From NCBI GenBank assembly GCA_019359035.1, contig JAHHIC010000066.1:1-64000 (forward strand): DNA of 64,000 nucleotides. Direction: 5' to 3'. A program made the position numbers and the translations under genes. This DNA comes from Scytonematopsis contorta HA4267-MV1 (GTDB lineage Bacteria > Cyanobacteriota > Cyanobacteriia > Cyanobacteriales > Nostocaceae). Under the pieces are notes generated by a model. The model saw only the letters and a list, made by a program, of their open reading frames with translations. It was not told the DNA's origin and searched no databases. Of this stretch, positions 1 to 7,503 are shown piece by piece; position 1 is the first letter of the stretch, and every line of letters starts with the position of its first letter.

Positions 1-340
1 GGAAGCAGCCACTCTTGGTGGTACATATTTGGACATTTCCATAAAAGTTAACTACAACTCATTATAGATGAGATGTCATACTTGTTCGGGAAATGTCATT
101 GTTTTTGTGCTTCTAGTAATAACTCTTTTTTTCTATTGGCAATACAAGATACAATTATCTTGCCAATAAATGGTCGGAACCTACAGACAATCTTGATACG
201 TCTGTGATATAACAAGCCAATATTTTATTTATTAAAGATTTTAGAGATATATTTTTTGAAATATTTCCGAAATCTGATAATCTACATGAATATTCTTTGT
301 AGATAACAAATAACGCTATAGCTGCCGAAGTGATAGAACC
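1..340. other. Intergenic region, no gene seen
   Basis: AT-rich leader before the DUF218 gene. The only ORF on the track here (minus strand, 66 aa) overlaps the start of the plus-strand gene and has no recognisable family. I see no RNA gene or clear promoter. A regulatory region for the downstream gene may lie here, but nothing specific can be named. Confidence 0.5.
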
Positions 341-904
341 TTGAATAAGACGCATTCTAGAAAATCTATCCGGTTTATGCTCCTGTTCCTACCAGCAGTA
401 ATGTGGTGGGGATACAAAGAAGTGCAAAACCAAATCGTGGAACCGGAAGCGGTTTTGGTGTTGGGAGGGTCAACCAAAAAATTAGAGCGAGAAAAGTTTA
501 CGGCAGATTTTGCCCGTAAGCATCCAAGTTTACCCATCCTAATCAGTGGTGGAAGTCCTCAAAGAACAACAGAAAAAGTATTTAATAAAGCTGGCGTTAG
601 CCCCAAACGCCTATTTTTTGACTATGATGCTGTAGACACTGTAACAAATTTTACCACAATCGTCGATGACCTAGAAAGACGTGGCATAAAAAGTGTATAC
701 TTAGTCACCTCAGATTTTCATATGCGTCGCGCTAGAGTCGTCGGTGATATAGTTTTGGGTAGCCGGGGGATAAACTTTAAAACAGTACCCGTACCTTCCA
801 ATAAAAAATCAGAACCAATTGAAAAAACCTTCCGGGATGGAGTTAGAGCATTGCTTTGGGTAACAATTGGTTATACAGGAGCGGATATTAAGACTAAGGG
901 TTGA
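341..904 (+). CDS. YdcF/SanA-like DUF218 membrane protein
   Basis: A 187-aa protein with one N-terminal membrane segment (about residues 10-25) followed by a DUF218 domain. Visible family motifs are VLVLGGS (about 38-44), LISGG (67-71), DTVTNF (99-104) and VTSDFHMRRA (122-131). DUF218 proteins such as E. coli SanA, ElyC and YdcF are tied to envelope integrity, but the reaction is unsettled; the domain probably faces the periplasm here. The start is TTG with no strong Shine-Dalgarno; an in-frame stop lies just upstream, so the start cannot be much earlier. The gene stands alone and is followed by a heptamer repeat. Family assignment is firm, function is not. Confidence 0.8.
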   Translation: MNKTHSRKSIRFMLLFLPAVMWWGYKEVQNQIVEPEAVLVLGGSTKKLEREKFTADFARKHPSLPILISGGSPQRTTEKVFNKAGVSPKRLFFDYDAVDTVTNFTTIVDDLERRGIKSVYLVTSDFHMRRARVVGDIVLGSRGINFKTVPVPSNKKSEPIEKTFRDGVRALLWVTIGYTGADIKTKG

Positions 905-940
905 CGGTTGACTGTTGACTGTTGACTGTTGACGGTTGAG
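901..940. repeat. Heptamer tandem repeat (TTGACTG)
   Basis: About five tandem 7-bp units of the TTGACTG/TTGACGG type directly after the DUF218 stop codon. This is the short tandemly repeated repetitive (STRR) class known from heterocystous cyanobacteria. Confidence 0.8.
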
Positions 941-945
941 GGCTA

Positions 946-1245
946 TTACCCAACTTTCTCCTGTACCAACACATAAGGTTCAACAATCAGAGCATTAAAC
1001 CGTTTATTACGATTAAGATTCCATTCCCCTAATTGTTCAGCAGAAGGTTTGGTAATTAAGGCTTCATTAATTAAATTTTCCACTTGAGGGATATCATCAC
1101 TTGCAATCGCGACTCCCACATCCAATAAATCCAATACAGAAGATACAACAATCACCGTATCTTTTTGCACATGAGGAACAAGCCAATCCCATTCAGCCTC
1201 ATCCAAGTTTTCAGTTAATTTAGCCCGTAAATTTTCGTTAGTCAT
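946..1245 (-). CDS. DUF2288 family protein
   Basis: A 99-aa acidic soluble protein recognised as DUF2288 from its N-terminal half (LRAKLTENLDEAEWDWLVPH, then VIVVSSVLDLLDVGVAIASDD). No catalytic residues or signal peptide are apparent. The family is found in cyanobacteria and proteobacteria and has no assigned function that I know. It lies 48 bp downstream of plsC on the same strand and could be co-transcribed with it. Confidence 0.75.
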   Translation of the reverse strand: MTNENLRAKLTENLDEAEWDWLVPHVQKDTVIVVSSVLDLLDVGVAIASDDIPQVENLINEALITKPSAEQLGEWNLNRNKRFNALIVEPYVLVQEKVG

Positions 1246-1293
1246 AAAAGCTGTTTAGTTGTTGGTTGACAGTAAGTGCTAGGAGTTGATAGC

Positions 1294-1947
1294 CTACCTT
1301 CCCAAATCATGCATTTCGTTAATTTCTTTAGCACAACGGAGGGTTATTTCTTCTAATTCTTTCCTATCACTGGAAGTGGGTGCGTCAATCAAGTTACCAA
1401 TTCTCACAGTCACAGGAACTCTGCGGGGTACTGGGGAACCTTTTTCTAAAATTTTCTCAGAACCCCAGATGCTAACAGGTAACAAAGGAGCTTTTGCTTT
1501 TGCCGCTAATAATGCAGCACCACGTTTAGGGTTTGTAATTTTACCATCAGGTGTGCGTGTACCTTCTAAGAAAACACCTGCAGCCCAACCATCATCTAAA
1601 AACTTTAAGGCAGAACGTATCGCTGAAAGGTCGGCAGTTCCTCGACTAACTGGGTAAGCACCATATATATTTAACAATTTACCAAAATTAGAATTACTAA
1701 ATAACTCCGCTTTTGCCATGTAAGAAACAGGACGTCCCATACCAGCAGCAACTATTGGCGGGTCATAGTAACTCGCATGATTACTTACTATTATAACTGA
1801 CCCTTCTTTCGGTACTTTTTCAATACCATGAATTTTGCCTTGAAAGTAAACCAGGAATACAGGACTAACAACCGACCATTTAAAGTAGTTATAAAACGCC
1901 AGACTAATAAGCGGTTCGCGATTTCTACCCACTAGGAATAATCCCAC
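1294..1947 (-). CDS. plsC: 1-acyl-sn-glycerol-3-phosphate acyltransferase
   Basis: A 217-aa LPLAT-family acyltransferase that adds the second acyl chain to lysophosphatidic acid, giving phosphatidic acid at the membrane. The catalytic HX4D motif is NHASYYDP (His57, Asp62) and the substrate motif is FLEGTRTPDG (127-136); the ending EINEMHDLGR is typical of cyanobacterial PlsC. The track start is GTG at 1947; a second in-frame GTG at 1932 gives MGRNREPL, closer to relatives as I remember them. On this strand it lies downstream of plsX-fabH-fabD, separated by the kinase/PspA/PstS block. Confident in the family; the acyl donor cannot be read from sequence. Confidence 0.88.
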   Translation of the reverse strand: MGLFLVGRNREPLISLAFYNYFKWSVVSPVFLVYFQGKIHGIEKVPKEGSVIIVSNHASYYDPPIVAAGMGRPVSYMAKAELFSNSNFGKLLNIYGAYPVSRGTADLSAIRSALKFLDDGWAAGVFLEGTRTPDGKITNPKRGAALLAAKAKAPLLPVSIWGSEKILEKGSPVPRRVPVTVRIGNLIDAPTSSDRKELEEITLRCAKEINEMHDLGR

Positions 1948-1987
1948 TCAAACTCTATTTAGCTTACTTTATATTCTGCACCTACAC

Positions 1988-2053
1988 AACAAAACCCCAC
2001 CCCCAAAAGAAACCCCACCCCCAACGGTGACTCCCCGCAAGCGGTTTGGGGGC
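1988..2053. repeat. GC-rich palindromic repeat, decayed copy
   Basis: Contains ACCCCACCCCCAACGGTGAC followed by TCCCCGCAAGCGG and GGGGGCTACGA. It belongs to the same repeat family as copies near 3110, 16830, 19225, 38386 and 42000. The right arm here is shortened, so the palindrome is no longer perfect. Confidence 0.75.
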
Positions 2054-2070
2054 TACGAAAATTCGCGATA

Positions 2071-2100
2071 TGTAGAGACGTTACATGTAACGTCTCTACA
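2071..2100. repeat. 30-bp perfect palindrome, copy 1
   Basis: Half-site TGTAGAGACGTTACA followed immediately by its exact reverse complement. Identical copies lie at 54713-54742 and 61345-61374, and a truncated one at 35442-35464. It sits between the 3' end of the HNH pseudogene and the 5' end of plsC. A repeat that can form a cruciform or transcript hairpin. Confidence 0.9.
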
Positions 2101-2134
2101 GGTGATAATTTTACTATTTTATCTTGGTAGCCAA

Positions 2135-2597
2135 TTAATCTTGACCATCTTGTCGTGGGTCATCCAAAGGTGGATGCCAACCACCCTTTACCCACATACG
2201 GCGTGTTTTTACAATCGAACCATCATTATGACGCTCATCATTTAAGTCTAAACGACTACAAGTCGCTCGTCCTGTATCAGTAATACCAATAATTTTTAAT
2301 CTATCTACTGACCAAATAAAATGCTCTGACCAGTTTTGTTTGCGAGGATTGAAAAGTAGAATTGTATTTCCAGTTTCTGGATCAATACCAGTTGTAAAAT
2401 TGTAGCGGTATCCATTACAACGTTGACAAGCCAAAGCTAGATTATCAGACTTATCTGTTGAACCTGGAAGCGACTGGGGGATAATATGGTCAATTGCAAA
2501 CAAAGCTGCACTTGCTTCTTCTAAAGAAATGGCAGTATTCGCAAAGAAATTTTGCTCTTTCTCGAACTAATTTTCTTGTCGCATCATTAACGGTCAT
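2135..2597 (-). pseudogene. HNH endonuclease, frameshifted
   Basis: The HNH core is intact in one frame (AIDHIIPQSL, then DNLALACQRCNGYRYN). The natural start and first zinc pair (MTVNDATRKL...LCEYCH) lie upstream in a different frame, beginning with ATG at 2597. Reading CAT TCT TTA GAA GAA would join the frames as H-S-L-E-E, but the DNA has one extra T (CATTTCTTTAGAAGAA, near 2523-2531). The full reading frame would be about 153 aa, the usual size for this small cyanobacterial HNH family. The ATG overlaps the TGA of the upstream 79-aa gene (ATGA), so the two were one operon. A sequencing error is possible; the track ORF from TTG at 2503 would lack the CxxC pair. Confidence 0.75.
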
Positions 2598-2833
2598 GAC
2601 TCAGCAATAATTTTGGCATTAAGTAAAGTAAAAATCCTATCGAGTTCTAAGATTCCAGTTAACTCAGCTTCGTCTTCCGAAGTAAGTATACCAGCTTTTT
2701 TATTTTCGGAAAGTTTTTCCAAGCGAGATTGTAGTTCGTCAGAAAATTTGAACAAATTTAAATTTCTAACTTTGCTGATTTTTATTCCAGAATCTACCCA
2801 CGATGAGGGTTGAACCATCACTTGAGTCATCAT
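2594..2833 (-). CDS. Small hypothetical protein paired with HNH nuclease
   Basis: A 79-aa acidic, helical protein (SDELQSRLEKLSENKKAGIL, EDEAELTGILELDRIFTLLNAK) with no membrane segment. Its stop overlaps the start of the HNH reading frame (ATGA), which implies translational coupling. Small proteins of this kind are often found just upstream of HNH nucleases in cyanobacteria, by memory; the role is unknown. An antitoxin-like or specificity role is speculation. Start is one of two adjacent ATG codons. Confidence 0.6.
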   Translation of the reverse strand: MMTQVMVQPSSWVDSGIKISKVRNLNLFKFSDELQSRLEKLSENKKAGILTSEDEAELTGILELDRIFTLLNAKIIAES

Positions 2834-3207
2834 GGCAGTTTTTTGTAAGTTGGGGAATGCTCATATTGTAACACTCATCAAAATCGTAGCCCCCTCCCCG
2901 CAAGCCTACCGTGTACACACAAGTCTTGAAATAACCCTAAAGTTCCCTGAAATACCCCTTCACGCTTCGTGAGGGCTAAAAGCTAAAACCCGTTGAAAAC
3001 GGGTTGAAATAAAGGATAAGAGTGCAAATTCAAACCCGTTGAAACGGGTTTCAGCTTTTAGCCCTCACGAAGCGTGAAGGGGTTTATTGGACTTGTGTGT
3101 ACACGGTAGCCCCGCAAGCGGGGAGTCACCGTTGGGGGTGGGGTTCCTTTTGCAGGGTTTAGGGTTTTTTTAGGTTCTTTTTCAGGGGTAAGTTTTTTGA
3201 GGGTTCT
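2834..3207. other. Intergenic stretch filled by nested repeats
   Basis: Between the small 79-aa gene and the PstS-like gene. It holds the nested element at 2896-3119 and the remaining arm of the GC-rich palindrome up to about 3146 (GTCACCGTTGGGGGTGGGG). No gene is visible. Confidence 0.7.
2896..3119. mobile_element. MITE-like inverted-repeat element with 10-bp duplication
   Basis: A 204-bp core (2906-3109) starts CTACCGTGTACACACAAG and ends with the reverse complement CTTGTGTGTACACGGTAG. Inside are long inverted arms (TTCACGCTTCGTGAGGGCTA with its complement near 3060, and AACCCGTTGAAAACGGGTT hairpins). It is flanked by the perfect direct repeat CCCCGCAAGC (2896-2905 and 3110-3119), which is what a 10-bp target-site duplication looks like. 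There is no ORF, so it would depend on a transposase in trans. The flanking DNA is itself the GC-rich palindrome, so this is a nested insertion. Confidence 0.8.
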
Positions 3208-4161
3208 TTAACTTTCAGCCGCAGCTATAGCTTGTTGTCCACTCGGTGAACCAACATAACCCAAAAAGGCTTGTACAGCAGGACTCGAAGTCTTATAAAC
3301 ATAAAACAATTGTCGTTTATAAGGATAAGCGGGAGAATCAGGCATCAACCCGTCAATAGGTAAAGCTCGCGCTGTTGATTGTTTCTTAGCCTGGGTATAA
3401 GTAGCATAACCGATACCATCATTTCCCAGAGCTTGAATTAGTGGAGTTGTGGCATCTTTTGGTAATGTTGTCACATTAGGTGTAGTACCAAAATTAGCAC
3501 CCTTTAACACCAAATCTTTAAAAGCCTGATGAGTTCCACTAACCGCAGGACGATTAATCACACGAATATTAGCGGGTGAACCACCTATAGCAGACCAATT
3601 ATTAATTTTTCCTTGAAAAATTTCTGAGACCTGAGCGGCGGTTAAATTTCCATTAAAAGGATTACCTGTACCAATAATAATAGCAATCGCATCTGCGGCA
3701 ACAGGAACAGCTACCAATCCCTGAGCTTGTTCTTGTGCAGTTAGGGGACGAGATATTGCTGCAACATCAACAGTACCAGCTAACAAAGCTTGAATTCCTA
3801 CATCAGTACCCTTTGCATTTGTAACAACGCTGGTATTTGCAAATTGACTTTGAAAAGCTCGTTTGAGATTTTCGTTAATTGTCACCATGCTGGTAGAACC
3901 GTCAATTCTCACCGTTGTTCCTGCTGCTACTGTAGTGGGAGCGGGAAAAGCTGTGCTTGTTGTGCTTGTTGTATTTGCTGTATTTGTTGTATTTGTTGTA
4001 TCTGTAGGATTAGTTTGAGTTGTCGGATTTTGTGGAGTGCTATTAGGTAAATTAGCAGTTTGATTCTGCTTACTTCCAATAAAGAACCAATAACCTCCGC
4101 CAAGTAAACCTAATAATAACAGAATAAAAACGATTGGTGGTGGACCACTTCTTTGAGCCAT
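3208..4161 (-). CDS. Membrane-anchored PstS-like substrate-binding protein
   Basis: A 317-aa protein: one N-terminal membrane segment (about residues 9-28, uncleaved by appearance), a Thr/Asn/Pro-rich flexible linker (about 31-80), then a type-II periplasmic binding domain of the phosphate-binding (PBP-like/PstS) family (about 82-317). Family signatures include RIDGSTSM, AKGTDVGIQALLAGTVDVAAISRPL, the FQGKINNWSAIGG block and the RPAVSGTHQAF ligand loop. No PstC/A/B permease genes are nearby, so a sensing or scavenging role is more likely than classical uptake; this is inference. It starts 24 bp after the PspA-like gene and is probably its operon partner. The ligand is assumed, not shown, to be phosphate or a similar oxyanion. 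Confidence 0.8.
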   Translation of the reverse strand: MAQRSGPPPIVFILLLLGLLGGGYWFFIGSKQNQTANLPNSTPQNPTTQTNPTDTTNTTNTANTTSTTSTAFPAPTTVAAGTTVRIDGSTSMVTINENLKRAFQSQFANTSVVTNAKGTDVGIQALLAGTVDVAAISRPLTAQEQAQGLVAVPVAADAIAIIIGTGNPFNGNLTAAQVSEIFQGKINNWSAIGGSPANIRVINRPAVSGTHQAFKDLVLKGANFGTTPNVTTLPKDATTPLIQALGNDGIGYATYTQAKKQSTARALPIDGLMPDSPAYPYKRQLFYVYKTSSPAVQAFLGYVGSPSGQQAIAAAES

Positions 4162-4185
4162 ATTAGTTTCCTTCCTCAGAGTTTT

Positions 4186-4899
4186 TTATTCTGGTAATTG
4201 TTTGGGATTTGAACTATCTAACATACCCAAGCGACGGTTAACTTCCTCATCTAGAGTCATGTTTTCCATATCAGCTTGAAGCTTTTCTGCTGGATTTTCA
4301 GACAACTCAGCTAACGCATTTTGGCGTAAATTTTTTCCTTGAACTGCATTTTTCGCTTCTTCAAACTGCGAACGAGCAGAACCAATATTAAATTCATTAT
4401 TAACCTTAGCAATTGCACCCAAGGCTTCATTAACTTCAGCCAAGTCTTTCATATTTTGCATGTCAGCTTTATATTGTTCTAGCTTCATGCGTTCGCGATT
4501 TAATTTGTCTTTAGAACCATTAACAAATTGCTCTGCTTGATTGACTTGGGCTTCTAATTGGGGTAACAATTGCTCTATCTGAAGCACTCTGGTAATAGCC
4601 ATTCTTGCAGCGTCTTCATTTCCTAATCGTTTAGCGGTTGCTGCTTGTTGCTCTAAATTTTTTAATTCCTGCACTTTTTCCTGATATTTCTTTTTAGCTC
4701 GTTCATAAGAACCGACCTGCATGGCAACAGCTTCTGCGAGTTTTGTAACCGATTCCTGCATCGATTCCAACGATTCTTCGGCTACTCGCACCGCTACTTT
4801 ACCACCTTGTTCCACTGGCATTCCCCAAAGCCAGTTCCAAGTTCCGACAATAGTCCTACCAGCTCTTTCTCCCATTACCCAATAAATAACTTTTTTCAT
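4186..4899 (-). CDS. PspA/IM30-like coiled-coil protein with Trp-rich N-terminus
   Basis: A 237-aa, mostly helical protein of the PspA/IM30 (ESCRT-III-like) family: long charged coiled coil from about residue 35 to 185 (AKKKYQEKVQELKNLEQQAA, VNQAEQFVNGSKDKLNRER) and a C-terminal helix with LDEEVNRRLGMLD. PspA proteins polymerise on the inner or thylakoid membrane and protect it under stress. Unusually, the N-terminus, where PspA has its membrane-binding amphipathic helix, reads YWVMGERAGRTIVGTWNWLW, and this block recurs at the C-terminus of the kinase encoded upstream. It is likely co-transcribed with the PstS-like gene (24-bp gap). Assignment to PspA is by length, coiled coil and C-terminal motif; it is not the canonical Vipp1, which has a C-terminal extension. 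Confidence 0.75.
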   Translation of the reverse strand: MKKVIYWVMGERAGRTIVGTWNWLWGMPVEQGGKVAVRVAEESLESMQESVTKLAEAVAMQVGSYERAKKKYQEKVQELKNLEQQAATAKRLGNEDAARMAITRVLQIEQLLPQLEAQVNQAEQFVNGSKDKLNRERMKLEQYKADMQNMKDLAEVNEALGAIAKVNNEFNIGSARSQFEEAKNAVQGKNLRQNALAELSENPAEKLQADMENMTLDEEVNRRLGMLDSSNPKQLPE

Positions 4900-5291
4900 A
4901 TGCTAGAATTTAATAGGTATAATTTTTTGAGTGCTTATCTAACAGGTATAACTCAATTTTTGCAGCTTTATCGTAATCTACAAATTACTTTCGCAACATT
5001 CCAGATTTTTTTCTCAAGTTTTACTAAAACATCTCATCTAAGTATAATTTCGGATTTAAGTTTTATGATAAATTGTTTAACCTTTGCTTAACCTTTGCCT
5101 TATTTTTATGAAATTTTAAAATTAGTTTTCGTTCGCAATTATTGCTTATTGTTTCAAGAATACATATCAAAAATACATATATGCGGCATAATCAATACCA
5201 ATTTCTACCAATTTTTAGATATGCAAACAAAATAGTTAGATTTACCTTGGGAATTGGGAATTGGGAATTGGGAATTGGGAATTGTTTTCGG
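4900..5291. other. AT-rich intergenic region with heptamer array
   Basis: A 392-bp AT-rich gap between the kinase and the PspA-like gene. The right end (about 5247-5284) is a GAATTGG heptamer array. The length suggests the PspA-like gene may have its own promoter, but I could not pin down -10/-35 boxes. No ORF of note. Confidence 0.5.
5247..5284. repeat. Heptamer tandem repeat (GGGAATT)
   Basis: Five consecutive GGGAATT/TTGGGAA units ending just before the kinase stop codon. Same STRR class as elsewhere in the window. Confidence 0.85.
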
Positions 5292-6416
5292 TCATTCCTT
5301 AGGCATTCCCCATAGCCACTTCCATGCAGTGACTGTAACTCGTCCAGCTTTTTCACCCATCAACCAATAAGTAGCCTGTGTAGCCTTTGAGACTTTTTTA
5401 TCTGGTTTGGGGTTTGATTCAGGATTTACTGTGGTAAATGACGGAACTTCTGGGTCAATTCCCAGAATAGTATCATCATTAGAAGTAGTTGTACCCCCGG
5501 AAGTAGTCCCAATTTCTGTGTCTGGTACTTTGAGCGATTCAATAGCTTGCAAAACTTCCCGTGCAGACTGATATCTTTGGTTACAATGAGGGCGAATTAA
5601 CTTGTCTAAAACTTTACCTAAATTTTCGCTCACCACTGTCTCTTCGGGTAAAAAGTCACGCCATAACCAAACTCCGTTGTAGGCATCAAACATTTCCGAA
5701 GGAAACTTTCCTGTCATTAAGCGAATACAAGTAGCACCCAAGCTAAATAAATCACTTGCAGGAAAAACTTGATTGCCTCTCATTTGTTCGTCAGCCGCAT
5801 AACCCATCGTCCCAAGATTAGTCAGGGGCTGCATCAAAGCAGTTTCAGTATTTAATTTAGCAACCCCAAAATCAATCAGCACTGGCTTATCATCTTTCTT
5901 AGCCCTGATAATATTTTCTGGCTTAATATCTCGGTGTATAACTTGATGCTGATGAACAAATTCTAGGACAGGTAATAAATCTAGCAGCAGTGACCAAATT
6001 TTACCCTCATCGTAGACTCCTAACTCCTGTAACTCTTGCTCTAAAGTGCCACCCTCAATAAACTCTTGTACTAAATAAAGCTGTCCATCTTGTTGAGAAA
6101 AAGCTAACAGGTCAGGAATTTGTGGGTGATTCCCCAGAGATTCCAAACGTACAGCTTCTCGCTTAAATAATTCTGTTGCTTTTTGTAATGCTTGGGGATT
6201 ATCGCTAGAAAAAGAAAATTGCTTAATCGCACAAAAAGGTTTAGCAGGTTTATCTTCATCCACCCCCAAGAAAGTTTTTCCGAATCCTCCAGAACCCAAA
6301 AGCTTTATAGGACGATATCGGTCTTTTAGCAACAACTTCGAGCCACACTTTTGACAGTGTAAATCTGTTTCTAAGTTATTAGGATATTGACATTCAGGAT
6401 TTAAGCACGGAGTCAT
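5292..6416 (-). CDS. Zinc-ribbon Ser/Thr protein kinase with PspA-type tail
   Basis: A 374-aa eukaryotic-type Ser/Thr kinase. Order: four-cysteine zinc ribbon (Cys4, 9, 21, 24), kinase domain (about 34-295) with GSGGFG loop (41-46), Lys65, HRDIKPEN (161-168) and DFG (182-184), a Ser/Thr-rich linker, and a C-terminal block YWLMGEKAGRVTVTAWKWLW (from residue 350) followed by GMPKE and the stop. All catalytic residues are present, so it should be active in the cytoplasm. The zinc ribbon plus kinase layout is common in cyanobacteria (SpkB-like). The C-terminal block matches the N-terminus of the adjacent PspA-like protein (17 of 25 positions identical). It lies 73 bp downstream of fabD on the same strand. 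The substrate is unknown; the PspA-like neighbour is the obvious candidate. Confidence 0.88.
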   Translation of the reverse strand: MTPCLNPECQYPNNLETDLHCQKCGSKLLLKDRYRPIKLLGSGGFGKTFLGVDEDKPAKPFCAIKQFSFSSDNPQALQKATELFKREAVRLESLGNHPQIPDLLAFSQQDGQLYLVQEFIEGGTLEQELQELGVYDEGKIWSLLLDLLPVLEFVHQHQVIHRDIKPENIIRAKKDDKPVLIDFGVAKLNTETALMQPLTNLGTMGYAADEQMRGNQVFPASDLFSLGATCIRLMTGKFPSEMFDAYNGVWLWRDFLPEETVVSENLGKVLDKLIRPHCNQRYQSAREVLQAIESLKVPDTEIGTTSGGTTTSNDDTILGIDPEVPSFTTVNPESNPKPDKKVSKATQATYWLMGEKAGRVTVTAWKWLWGMPKE

Positions 6417-6489
6417 AGAAAAAAGGAAGAGAGAAGAGAGAAGAGGGAACTTCCTTCTTCCTTTATACGCGATTTAAATTAAGAAGAAA

Positions 6490-7371
6490 TTAAGTAGGCA
6501 AATCCGCACCGCTCTTGATATTTAACAAAGCTACATTTGGACTAGTACGTTTAATTAACCCCGTCAAAACATTTCCTGGACCAATCTCCACCACTTGCTC
6601 AATACCTAATTCTGGCAACAAAAGCGAGATTTCACGCCAGCGTACACCCCCTGTCATCTGTTTTACTAACCGTTCTTTAATCACATCGGCTTCCAGTGAT
6701 GGCGTTGGTTCCACATTTGACAAAACTGGCATTGCCGCTTGTTTAAATTCCACAGCCTCTAAAAGCTTTTGAAACTCAGCAGCAGCAGCAGCCATCAACG
6801 GAGAATGAAAAGCTCCAGAAACTTTCAAAGGAATAGCTCGTTTCGCTTTTACTTGAGACATAACTGTTTGTACTGATTCCGGTGTACCAGAAATTACTAC
6901 CTGTGTCGCACTATTATCATTAGCTAATACTACATCAGGTATTTCAGCCAGAGCTCTTTCTAACTGCTCCTTATCAAAATTCATCAAAGCAGCCATCATT
7001 CCACCAGAAACAGAGTCCATCAGTTCCGCTCGCTGTTTAACTAAACGCAACCCAACAGACCAGTCAAATACCCCAGCAGTGTAAAGCGCAATATATTCCC
7101 CTAAACTATGACCAGCAACTAAATCTGGTTTTTGTCCTTGTTGCAGCAAAACATCAACCAGAATGCTTTCTATCACATACAAACAGGGTTGAGTGTAAAG
7201 AGTACGCGATATTTTTTCTTCATCGTTTTGACAAACATCAACAACAGACCACCCCAAAATTTCATCCGCTAGAGCAAACTTTTCTTGAGCGATTTGTAGA
7301 TTTAATAAATCCATTCCCATTCCCATTGCTTGGGAACCTTGTCCGGGAAAAACCCATGCAGTTTTTGTCAT
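6490..7371 (-). CDS. fabD: Malonyl-CoA:ACP transacylase
   Basis: A 293-aa enzyme that transfers malonyl from CoA to acyl carrier protein, supplying the extender unit for type II fatty-acid synthesis. The FPGQGSQ opening (8-14), the GHSLGEY nucleophile elbow (Ser89) and catalytic His in GAFHSPL (His189) are all visible; the length is normal. It follows plsX and fabH on the same strand, the usual cyanobacterial order. The region just before its start is a pure GGTAATT heptamer array, so its ribosome-binding context is unusual (no clear Shine-Dalgarno). Confidence 0.95.
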   Translation of the reverse strand: MTKTAWVFPGQGSQAMGMGMDLLNLQIAQEKFALADEILGWSVVDVCQNDEEKISRTLYTQPCLYVIESILVDVLLQQGQKPDLVAGHSLGEYIALYTAGVFDWSVGLRLVKQRAELMDSVSGGMMAALMNFDKEQLERALAEIPDVVLANDNSATQVVISGTPESVQTVMSQVKAKRAIPLKVSGAFHSPLMAAAAAEFQKLLEAVEFKQAAMPVLSNVEPTPSLEADVIKERLVKQMTGGVRWREISLLLPELGIEQVVEIGPGNVLTGLIKRTSPNVALLNIKSGADLPT

Positions 7372-7372
7372 T

Positions 7373-7418
7373 TGGTAATTGGTAATTGGTAATTGGTAAT
7401 TGGTAATTGGTAATTGGT
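7373..7418. repeat. Heptamer tandem repeat (GGTAATT)
   Basis: Six to seven uninterrupted GGTAATT units immediately upstream of the fabD start codon on the minus strand (read there as AATTACC). It occupies the position where a Shine-Dalgarno would normally lie. Confidence 0.9.
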
Positions 7419-7503
7419 GGCCAGAAAAAAAGGTAGAGAGTGCTTTAGTCTTTCTTCCTTTTCTTACGAAATGCCATCTGCCTCCTGCCCTCTGCCTTCT
7501 TAA

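Noticed and set aside
1286-1657. 123-aa plus-strand ORF opposite plsC
   Set aside because: Antisense to a well-supported gene; no features of its own.
3790-4050. Plus-strand Cys-rich ORF (CCICCICCICCICRI), metallothionein-like
   Set aside because: It is the antisense of the Thr/Asn-repeat linker of the PstS-like protein; the Cys pattern is a by-product of that low-complexity DNA.
7373-7418. Heptamer arrays as CRISPR or telomere-like arrays
   Set aside because: Seven-base period with no spacers; a known class of cyanobacterial STRR.
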